Assembly: GCF_000011365.1 (NCBI RefSeq)
Contig: NC_004463.1
Coordinates: forward strand, 4,078,001 to 4,142,000
Reading direction: 5' to 3'
DNA: 64,000 nt
Source: Bradyrhizobium diazoefficiens USDA 110
GTDB taxonomy: Bacteria > Pseudomonadota > Alphaproteobacteria > Rhizobiales > Xanthobacteraceae
Shown here: positions 17,157 to 24,920 of the stretch, one piece after another
Layout: the number at the start of each line of letters is the position of its first letter
How positions within the stretch are numbered: the stretch's first letter is position 1
Program-made: the position numbers and the translations under genes
Notes under the pieces: generated by a model
What the model was told of the DNA's origin: nothing
What the model saw: only the letters and a program-made list of their open reading frames with translations
Databases searched by the model: none

Positions 17157-18476
17157 TTACTCGTCCGCAGACGCTTGGCATCGGCGTTCAGACAGCACAA
17201 TAACCACCTTGAGGCCGTGAGGCTGGTTGTCCTGAAGCGACAGGGATCCGCCGTGTGCCTCGACGATACTGCTGGCAATCGACAGTCCGAGCCCGAAGCC
17301 GCTGGTCTCGTTCATCGTGCGGGCGTCGTCACCCCGTACGAACGGCTCGAGCATCGCGGCCTTCTTGTCGTCCGGGATTCCAGGACCATCGTCCGAGATC
17401 TCGATGGTCGTGACCGCGTTTGCGACGGACAGGGCGACGTTCACTTCGCTGCCAAAGCGAACGGCGTTTCCAATCAGATTGGCGAGCGCCCGCCTGATCT
17501 CATCCGGCTTGACCGTGAGCGTGAGCCGCGAGGGGCCGTGGTAATGGACCGCGTGACCGCAGTCCGCAAATTCCTCGCATACCATCTGAACGAGTGCCGC
17601 GATGTCCACCAGCGTGGGCCTGGCGCCGCTGCCGCCACGCAGCAGGATGAGAACGGATTCGAGCATCGCCTGCATCTGGTCGAGGTCGCGCAGCGTCTGT
17701 GTGCGCTGGGTGTCGTCCTCGATATATTCGGAGCGCAGCCGTAGCCGCGTGATGGGTGTGCGCAGATCGTGGCTGATCGCGGCGAGCATCCGGGTCCGGT
17801 CGTTCATTAGCGACGTGATCCGGTTCCGCATCAGGTTCAGTGCCTTCGCCGCCGACCTGATCTCCTCGGGCCCGCTCTCGGGGAGCGGTGCCGAGGACCG
17901 GCTCAGGCTGAAGCTCTCGGCTGCCCTGGCAAAGGCCGATAGGGGCGCGCTGAGCGCCCGGCCGGCCCATACCCCGAGCAGCGTAATGCTGATGACCAGG
18001 AACAACAGCGTGCTTGCCCAAAGGCCGGTGATAAATCCGGGAATGCTCGGCGTCCTCACTGTCGCATCGAGGACTTCGCCGTCCCCGAGATCGAAGAGGA
18101 CGCTGTCCTGTTCGGGCGGACGTCGCTGAACGATCTGGACGCGGCCATCGAACGGTGAGGGGATGGCCGTCGTCGGAGTTGCGGACGCGCGAGGCCCGCC
18201 CTCCGTCAGTCGAAGTTGCAGGTCAGGAAGGCCGCGACCGATATTCTCAACGAGAACGCGACGTTCGTTTCGCGGCGTCTTGTCGAGAATTCGCACAATC
18301 AGCTCGAATTGCTGCAGTGGCTCGTCGGTCAGCAGGCTGGGCTTGGGCCGGCTCACCAGGACATAGCCGGCGATCAGCGCGTGAATCAGCACGAGCGTTG
18401 ACAGGATCAGCGCGGCGATCTGGCCGCTGATTCGTCGCAGGGTAAAGAGCCTTACGAGCTTGCGGAGCCGGCTCAC
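17157..18476 (-). CDS. sensor histidine kinase, EnvZ-like
   Basis: This 439-aa inner-membrane kinase overlaps the response regulator stop by 4 bp (ATGA). It has TM1 at about residues 17-40, a periplasmic domain of about 110 residues, TM2 at about 150-172 (FITGLWASTLLFLVISITLL) and a HAMP linker. HisKA contains AAISHDLRTPITRLR, with the phospho-accepting His. The ATPase domain has the N box NLIGNAVRFG, G1 DDGPGIPD and G2 GFGLGLSIA. It pairs with the OmpR-type regulator encoded just before it. Being the last gene of a nodT-macA-macB operon, it likely senses an envelope condition relevant to that pump. Confidence 0.88.
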   Translation of the reverse strand: MSRLRKLVRLFTLRRISGQIAALILSTLVLIHALIAGYVLVSRPKPSLLTDEPLQQFELIVRILDKTPRNERRVLVENIGRGLPDLQLRLTEGGPRASATPTTAIPSPFDGRVQIVQRRPPEQDSVLFDLGDGEVLDATVRTPSIPGFITGLWASTLLFLVISITLLGVWAGRALSAPLSAFARAAESFSLSRSSAPLPESGPEEIRSAAKALNLMRNRITSLMNDRTRMLAAISHDLRTPITRLRLRSEYIEDDTQRTQTLRDLDQMQAMLESVLILLRGGSGARPTLVDIAALVQMVCEEFADCGHAVHYHGPSRLTLTVKPDEIRRALANLIGNAVRFGSEVNVALSVANAVTTIEISDDGPGIPDDKKAAMLEPFVRGDDARTMNETSGFGLGLSIASSIVEAHGGSLSLQDNQPHGLKVVIVLSERRCQASADE

Positions 18477-19186
18477 GCTTCGTCCACCCGCGGCGTGAAA
18501 ATATAGCCGCCCGTTCTGACGGTCTTGATCATCGAGGTTCCTTCGGTCCTGTCGAGCTTGCCGCGCAATCGGCTCACGAGCACGTCGATGCTGCGCCCGA
18601 AGGCGCCGCCCGGCCGCCCGCGCGTCATGTTCAGGAGCGTGTCCCGGCTCAGGATGCGGCCGTGGCGCTCGCAGAAGGATTGCAGCAGGTCGAATTCGGC
18701 GCTCGTCAGCGGCACCTGCGCGCCCTCCGGGTCACGCAACTCCCGCATTCGGGAATCGATGATCCAGCCCTCGAATCTCAGGCGGGCCGAGGTCTTTGCC
18801 GCGGGCCCCGCCGATCCGCCCAATTGCCGCCGGAGCACGGCGTTGATCCGCGCCAGAAGTTCGCGCGGATTGAACGGCTTTGGCAAATAGTCGTCGGCTC
18901 CCATTTCGAGACCGAGGATCCGATCGACGTCGTCGCCCTTGGCGGTCAGAATGATGATGGGCGTCGTGGTATCGACGCGCAGGCGTCGACACAGGCTCAG
19001 GCCGTCCTCGCCCGGCAGCATGAGGTCGAGCACGATCAGGTCGACGCGGTTCTGGCTGATGTAGCGGTCCATCTCACGCCCGTTCGCGGCCATGCCGACG
19101 TTGAACGAGTTCTCACGCAGATAGCGTGCGACCAGATTTCGTGTCTCTTGGTCGTCTTCGACTATGAGGATGCTCTGGGTGCTCAT
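18473..19186 (-). CDS. OmpR-family response regulator
   Basis: The product is 237 aa from ATG 19186 (MSTQSILIVEDDQETRN). A longer frame to 19294 exists but its extra residues are unlike the family. The receiver domain has the acidic pair EDD, the phospho-accepting Asp in VLDLMLPGEDG, the Thr in IIILTAKG and the Lys in YLPKPFNPREL. The C-terminal winged-helix domain has LTSAEFDLLQSFCERHGRIL, SRDTLLNMTRGR and IDVLVSRLRGKLD. It is 100 bp after macB and overlaps the kinase gene. It probably controls the efflux operon in which it lies, though no target site is evident. Confidence 0.9.
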   Translation of the reverse strand: MSTQSILIVEDDQETRNLVARYLRENSFNVGMAANGREMDRYISQNRVDLIVLDLMLPGEDGLSLCRRLRVDTTTPIIILTAKGDDVDRILGLEMGADDYLPKPFNPRELLARINAVLRRQLGGSAGPAAKTSARLRFEGWIIDSRMRELRDPEGAQVPLTSAEFDLLQSFCERHGRILSRDTLLNMTRGRPGGAFGRSIDVLVSRLRGKLDRTEGTSMIKTVRTGGYIFTPRVDEA

Positions 19187-19286
19187 GGCATGAATGGCGA
19201 TGTTGCTTGGCGTCGATGCGGGCGGCCGGTCGGTGCCGGAAGACCGCGTTCGAGCCAAACTACCACACGCGGCGAGGGTTTTAAGG

Positions 19287-21248
19287 TCATTCACGGCTGA
19301 GGGCTACCACCGGATCGAAGGATGCGGCGCGCCGCGCCGGGAAATAGCCGAAGAAGATCCCGATCGCCGTCGACGTCAAGAAGGCGGCGCCAATGGAGAA
19401 GGTCGAATAGGAGACCTGGAACCCCGGCAGGAGAAGGTTGAGGAGCGCGCCCAGCGCGACTGCGATCAGGATCCCTGCGATCCCGCCGAGCGACGAGATC
19501 AGAGTCGCCTCAACGAGGAACTGCTGGAGGATGTCTTCCCGTCTTGCGCCGACGGCCATGCGCACGCCGATCTCGCCGATCCGTTCGGATACGGACACCA
19601 GCATGATGTTCATTACACCGATACCCCCGACGACGAGCGAGATGACGGCGATCGCCGCCACGAGGAAGGCGAGGGTCTGCGTCGTGCTGGTGATCGTGCG
19701 GCGGATGTCGTCGGTATTGAGGATCACAAAATCCTTGGTGCTGTGGCGCCGCGTGAGCAGCGTGGTGACCGCCTCCTGCGCAAGGTCGGTCGAGACCTCG
19801 TCGCTGACGCGCAGCAGGACGCTGCGAAGGGAGCGATCGCCGGTGAACTGGGCCTGCACGGTCGTGTAAGGAAGATAGACGGAGAGGTTCTGGTTGGAGC
19901 CAAAACCGCCCTGCTGCTGGGCGATCACGCCGACGACGCGGCATGGCACCTTGCCGACCCAGATCACGCGGCCGATGCCGGCGTTCTGATCGTCGGAGAA
20001 GAATGTCCTTCTTGTGTTGTCGTCGATGACGGCCTGACGCTCGATGTTGCGGACGGCGACAGCGTCGAACAGCGCACCCGCCGCGATCTTGGTGCCCTTG
20101 ACCTGGAAGTAGCTGCGGTCGACGCCGTTCACCAGCACGTTGGATTCGCGGTCGCGGTAGCGCACCGTCGTGCTGGTCGAGACGGTCGGCGTGACGCCGG
20201 CGATGAAGGTCTGGCGGTCCAGCGCACGGGCGTCGTCGAGGACCAGCGTCTTGATCTTGCCGGCTCGGGCGTCGCCAAAGTCCTTGCCGGGAAACACCTC
20301 GATCGTGTTGGTCCCGAGGTTCGAGATGTCGGACAGCACCTTGTTCTGCGAGGCGTTGCCGAGCGCGACGACGGAGGACACGGCCGCGATGCCGATGATG
20401 ATGCCGAGCATGGTCAGGAACGAGCGCAGCCGGTGCGCCGCCATCGAGAGTAGGGCCATCCGCAGCGTCTCCCGGAAGCGGAAGGCGAGGCCGGACCAAC
20501 GGCTGGACCTTGTGTCAGGCTTGTCAGCGGGGAGGGAGGCAGCCGCCGTCGCCACGGCGGCGTCGGTGCGCTTGTCCGAAACAACAAGACCGTCGCGCAA
20601 CTCGATGACGCGGTTGGCACGCTTGGCGACCTCGGGATCGTGCGTGACGATGATGATCGTCTTTCCCTCGCGATGCAACTCCACCAGGATTTTCAGGACC
20701 TCTTCGCCGCTGCGGCGATCGAGTGCACCGGTTGGTTCGTCCGCGAGTACGACCTCGGCCCCGTTCATCAGGGCGCGCGCGATCGAGACCCGCTGCTGCT
20801 GGCCGCCGGAGAGCTGGTTGGGCCGATGACCGCGCCGCTCGGCCATGCCGAGCCGGGCCAGCAGGCGTTCGGCCCGCGCCTGCCGTTCGCTCGCGGTATC
20901 GCCGGCATAGACCGCGGGGATCTCGACATTTTCGAGCGCCGGCAGTTCGGAGAGCAAATGGTAGCGCTGGAAGATGAAGCCAAAGTGCTCGCGGCGCAGC
21001 GCGGCCAAGGCGTCGGCGTCGAGCGCCGCGACGTCCTCGCCGGCGACGCGATAACTGCCGGAGGTCGCGTGATCCAGGCAGCCCAGGATATTCAAGAGTG
21101 TCGACTTGCCCGATCCGGAGGAGCCGATGATGGCGACGAGTTCGCCGCGATCGATGTCCAGCGTCACGTCCGCGAGCGCGGCGACCTTGGTGTCGCCGGT
21201 CATGAACTCGCGGCAAATGTGGCTGAGCGCCAGAATCGGTTCGGTCAT
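19287..21248 (-). CDS. macB: MacB-type ABC transporter, fused ATPase and permease
   Basis: The product is 653 aa from ATG 21248, one base after the macA stop; a longer frame to 21302 exists but overlaps macA without need. The N-terminal ATPase has Walker A GSSGSGKST, signature LSGGQQQRV, Walker B VVLADEPTGALD and the His switch IIVTHDPE. The permease half starts near residue 255 with TM1 (LRSFLTMLGIIIGIAAVSSV). A periplasmic MacB_PCD domain follows, then three C-terminal helices (FtsX domain: RIGEIGVRMAVGARREDIL). MacB is a mechanotransmission pump working with MacA and a TolC-like channel on substrates in the periplasm. The gene is intact. Confidence 0.93.
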   Translation of the reverse strand: MTEPILALSHICREFMTGDTKVAALADVTLDIDRGELVAIIGSSGSGKSTLLNILGCLDHATSGSYRVAGEDVAALDADALAALRREHFGFIFQRYHLLSELPALENVEIPAVYAGDTASERQARAERLLARLGMAERRGHRPNQLSGGQQQRVSIARALMNGAEVVLADEPTGALDRRSGEEVLKILVELHREGKTIIIVTHDPEVAKRANRVIELRDGLVVSDKRTDAAVATAAASLPADKPDTRSSRWSGLAFRFRETLRMALLSMAAHRLRSFLTMLGIIIGIAAVSSVVALGNASQNKVLSDISNLGTNTIEVFPGKDFGDARAGKIKTLVLDDARALDRQTFIAGVTPTVSTSTTVRYRDRESNVLVNGVDRSYFQVKGTKIAAGALFDAVAVRNIERQAVIDDNTRRTFFSDDQNAGIGRVIWVGKVPCRVVGVIAQQQGGFGSNQNLSVYLPYTTVQAQFTGDRSLRSVLLRVSDEVSTDLAQEAVTTLLTRRHSTKDFVILNTDDIRRTITSTTQTLAFLVAAIAVISLVVGGIGVMNIMLVSVSERIGEIGVRMAVGARREDILQQFLVEATLISSLGGIAGILIAVALGALLNLLLPGFQVSYSTFSIGAAFLTSTAIGIFFGYFPARRAASFDPVVALSRE

Positions 21249-21249
21249 G

Positions 21250-22482
21250 TCACGATCCCGCTGGCGGGCCACCTTGCGGGAAGCCGCGGGAGGTCGGCCC
21301 ACTGTTCGACGATTCTCCGGTGATGACGTGCTCGCCCTCGCTGAGGCCGGACTTGACTTCCACGGTGGTGCGATCGTTGAGCCCGATCTTCACATCGCGC
21401 TGGCGGACCTCGCCGGATGTGTCCAGCACGCGAACGGTGTTACGGCCGTCAGGCTGCCGCGTCAGCGCCAGCGCGGGGATCGTCTTGGTGCGCTTGGACT
21501 CGCCGATGACGATATGGACCTCCGCGGTCATATAGGTGCGCAGCCGCAATTCGCGGTTCGGCACCTTGAACACGCCGATATAGTAGATGGCGGTGCTGGT
21601 GGAACTCGACGACGACGAGCTCGACGTCGAACTCGTCGAGCTGGAGGAGAAGCTCGAATCGCTCTTGATCGATTCCGGCGCCGGCTCGATCTGCTCCAGT
21701 GTGGCCTCGTAGCGGTGGTCCTGGTCGCCGAGGATGGTGAAATACACCGCCTGTCCCGGCTGCACCTTGACGATGTCGGCCTCCGAGATCTCCGTGCGCA
21801 CGGTCATGGTCTCGAGCTGGCCGAGCACGACGATGGTCGGTGCCGACTGCACCGCGTTGACGGTCTGTCCTTCCTGAGCCACGGCGGCAAGAACCGTTCC
21901 GTTGATCGGGGCGGTGATACGGGTGTAGTCGAGATTGACCCTGGCGGTCTCGACCGCCGCCTGGGCGCCCGCGATCAGCGCCTCCAGCGCCGCGATCTGC
22001 GCGCGGGTCTGCTTCGCGGTGGCGTCGGCGTTGTCGTAATCGCTGCGGGAGGTCGCGCGCTGCGCAAGGGTGGCCTGCTGGCGCGCCAGATTGGCCTCGG
22101 CCAGGACCAGCGTCGCTTCCTTCTCGACCTTCTGGGCGCGATAATTGTTCAGCGAGGCCTCCGAATTGCGAAGGTCGTTCTGCTTGGTGACGGGGTCGAT
22201 CTGGGCGATGACGTCGCCCGCCTTCACGGTATCGCCGACGCGCACGTTCAGGGACGTGATGCGACCGGACACCTGGGCGCCGACCGCCGTGAGCCGCAGA
22301 GGTTTCAGCGTTCCGCTGCCGAGCACTTCCTCCCGCAGGTCGCTGACCGTCACCGGTGCGGTGATATACGCCGTCGTCTTCGCCGATCCGCTGCGGAAAT
22401 GCACGGCGGCGGCGACGCCGATCGCGGTGAGGAGGCACGCCAGCACGAGCCATGTTCGCGATCCCCTGGCAAGGATGTTCAT
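21250..22482 (-). CDS. macA: MacA-type periplasmic adaptor of MacB pump
   Basis: The product is 410 aa from ATG 22482, which overlaps the nodT stop by 4 bp. An N-terminal anchor (TWLVLACLLTAIGVAAAVHF) is followed by a biotinyl-lipoyl-like hairpin (VGAQVSGRITSLNVRVGDTV / ITAPINGTVLAAVAQEGQTV) around a long coiled coil (residues ~95-170). Beta-barrel and membrane-proximal domains follow. It links MacB to the outer-membrane channel. One oddity is a run of about 25 residues almost entirely Ser/Thr (about residues 272-297) in the beta-barrel region, absent from most adaptors I know. The C-terminus is Gly/Pro-rich. Confidence 0.92.
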   Translation of the reverse strand: MNILARGSRTWLVLACLLTAIGVAAAVHFRSGSAKTTAYITAPVTVSDLREEVLGSGTLKPLRLTAVGAQVSGRITSLNVRVGDTVKAGDVIAQIDPVTKQNDLRNSEASLNNYRAQKVEKEATLVLAEANLARQQATLAQRATSRSDYDNADATAKQTRAQIAALEALIAGAQAAVETARVNLDYTRITAPINGTVLAAVAQEGQTVNAVQSAPTIVVLGQLETMTVRTEISEADIVKVQPGQAVYFTILGDQDHRYEATLEQIEPAPESIKSDSSFSSSSTSSTSSSSSSSSTSTAIYYIGVFKVPNRELRLRTYMTAEVHIVIGESKRTKTIPALALTRQPDGRNTVRVLDTSGEVRQRDVKIGLNDRTTVEVKSGLSEGEHVITGESSNSGPTSRGFPQGGPPAGS

Positions 22483-24034
22483 CGCAGGGCCTCCCGGGCG
22501 TGCGGCCCCGTATTGGCGTCGACGATCAGCGGCGTCGCGGCATCGACCGGATCGACCCACCCGCCGCCGAGCGCCTTGGCCAGCGTGACATAGTACTTGG
22601 CGATGGCGACCTGGCTTTGGATCAGCGAGTCTTCGGCCGAATAGAGCGAGCGTTCGGCGTCAAGCACATCCAAAAAGTTCGACGATCCGGTCTCGAATAG
22701 CGAGCGCGAGAGCCGTGCGGCCTCACGATAGTTTTTCGCCGCTTCCGCTAGCTTGCCGGCGCGTGCCTTCTCGCGCGAGAGCGCCACCAGCGCATTCTCG
22801 ACGTCTTCGAGCGCGGACAGCAGGGTCGAATGGAAGGTGGCAAAGGCCTGGTCCCGCTGCGCCTCGGCGATCCTGACGGTCGCGTAGCGCTTACCGGCGT
22901 CGAACACCGGCACGGTGATGGAGGGGCCGACCGACCAGCTCACGCTGGAATATTTGGCGAGGTCGCCGGCGCGAATCGCCGATGTCCCCACCGATCCCGT
23001 CAGCGAGATGCTGGGATAGCGGTCGGCTTCGGCGGCGCCGATTTTTGCGGTGGCCTGCGCAAGCTTGCGTTCGGCGCTCGCGACGTCCGACCGGTTGGTC
23101 AGGAGATCAGCGGGAACTCCCGTCGGTAGCGGCATGCGCGGCGCGGGGACCGGCGCCGATTTTGCGAAGAGGCCCGATACTGCAGTCGGAGCGCGGCCGA
23201 GCAGGATGCCGAGGCGATGCGTATCGGCGGCGAGGGCCGCCTCGTAGGTCGGAATGTTGGCTTCCGTGCTGGCCGCCTGGGCCGAGGCTTGGCGAGATCG
23301 ACGGCGGTGGCGCTGCCGGCCTCGTATTTCGTGCGCGTTAAACGCTCGGTGTCGCGCTGCGAAGCGGCCGTTCGCCTCGCGAGCGCGATGCGCGCCTGAT
23401 AGCCGCGTGCATCGACATAGTAGGCGGCGACGTCGCCGAGCAGGGTGACGAGGCTATATCTCAGCTCGTCTTCGGCCGACTGTTCGGAGCGAATCGCGGC
23501 CTCGATGTTGCGCTGTGTGCCGCCGAACAAATCGAGCTCCCAGCTCGCGTCGAAGCCGGCCTGGTACAGGGTGTAGGGGGAGGTTCCGATGTCGACGCCG
23601 GTCGAGCCGGCGCTGCTGCTCTTGTTGTCAGTCATCGAACCCGACCCGGTGACCGACGGAAACAGGCCCGCTGCTGCCTGCGCAACGGTGGCGCGCGCCT
23701 CGCGCACCGTAGCCTTTGCTTTCGCGACGCTCGGATTTGCCTCCACGGCTTCGTCGATGAGCCGGGTTAGCAGCGAATCGCGCAAACGCAGCCACCACCG
23801 TCCGAGGTCGCCCGTCGTCTTGGTACGCGGAGGCGCGTTGGTCCATTGGGTCGGCAATGTCAGGTGAGGCGGCCCCATATAGTCCGGCCCGACAGCGCAG
23901 CCGGCGAGCAGGCTCGAGGCGATCAGGGCGACGCATAGGCGGTTCGTCGACGAGAAGGTGCGCTCGGGGCACGCGCCCTGTTGATGCCGCTCCTTCTTCG
24001 AGGGCAAGTCTGCTGCGGTCGGCTGAAATGGCAT
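22479..24034 (-). pseudogene. NodT/TolC-family outer-membrane efflux lipoprotein, frameshifted
   Basis: The start is ATG 24034, because the following ~50 residues end in the lipobox LLAGC (AVGPDY), giving an outer-membrane lipoprotein. Both OEP repeats are recognisable: LIDEAVEANPSVAKAKATVR in the first and DRYPSISLTGSVG plus LDAERSLYSAEDSLIQSQVA in the second. The frame changes once near 23291-23292. Adding one base (GCC-CAA-GCC on the coding strand) gives AVDLAQASAQAASTEANIPT and restores about 518 aa, so this is another homopolymer-length break and probably a sequence error. It heads the operon with macA and macB and would supply the exit duct of the tripartite pump. Confidence 0.85.
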
Positions 24035-24259
24035 CGAAACGGTTGGAGTCCATGTCGTTTGTATGCGGACAGAAATCGAACCGCATCTCGGCCCTCGAAG
24101 AGCGAGCCCGGCCTGTCGCCGAGCCGGAATAGGGGCCAGTAGCATGGGCACTATGGCGTTTCAGCAGACGGAATGTTGCTGAATGTAAACAGCGGTTGCA
24201 GTTTGTACGGACCGAAGTGAAGCGCACTTTGGCGTCGCCGGCTCCTGCTGAATCGCCGT

Positions 24260-24625
24260 CTAGAACGGAAATCCCGACGAGAGACCGCCCATGTCGGAAG
24301 CAGGGTAGAGCGGCTGCCGATCGAGGGGACGGTTGTTGTTCTGTCGGGCAAACGAAGTGCCGGGAGGAAAGGCGTAGTCGGTGAACTTGCGCTCGCCGGG
24401 AAGCACCTCGGTCCCGCCATCCAGCCAGGATCTCTTGGTGACATAGATGCGCGTGTGCGGGCTGGCCTGGTACGAACGGTTGGGCCCGCGAGGACCATAG
24501 GCGTAGACATCGGCATTCTCCCGCTGCTTTCGCCCGGCCGCCGCCGCGCCATCGATTGCGATGAGCGATGCGATCAGTGCAGCGAATAGGACCGAAACTG
24601 TTCTTGGGCGCGCGATCGAGATCAC
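24260..24625 (-). CDS. small secreted hypothetical protein, 121 aa
   Basis: GTG 24625 is preferred because GGAGAG lies 6 bases upstream and the translation then begins directly with a signal peptide (RTVSVLFAALIASLIAIDGA, cleavage after AAA). Longer upstream frames give no better start. The mature part (about 95 aa) is Arg/Tyr/Pro-rich, contains DVYAYGPRGPNRSYQ and ends DMGGLSSGFPF. It has no membrane segment or cysteine. I do not recognise a function. It lies upstream of nodT on the same strand, with about 225 bp between, and divergent from bamA. Confidence 0.6.
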   Translation of the reverse strand: MISIARPRTVSVLFAALIASLIAIDGAAAAGRKQRENADVYAYGPRGPNRSYQASPHTRIYVTKRSWLDGGTEVLPGERKFTDYAFPPGTSFARQNNNRPLDRQPLYPASDMGGLSSGFPF

Positions 24626-24920
24626 GTCTGTCTCTCCGGAATTGACGAAGCCTTCGCGGCCTCTCGCACCGGCCAGAGGCCAAGTAAATCGCTCACTTGT
24701 TGCGGGACGTTGCCCGTTCGAGCCGATGGGCAAAGCGCGAAGGCGCGCTTCGCAGAGGTTGCTGCCGCAGAAGTTCGATTGAGTGCTGTCTTGCGGGCTG
24801 TTCGGGCGGGTCTATGCCGGCGATGAATTCAAATCGTCAGCAACGATCGAGCAACTTTCGAGCCACACCACCGCCACAGCGGTTTCGTCTCAGGGCGATG
24901 AGTTGCTTGTGAGGTGTGGA

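Noticed and set aside
15596..17278. 560-codon minus-strand frame
   Set aside because: It is antisense to flgK and flgL, which have clear family motifs. Its composition is His/Arg-rich like other shadows.
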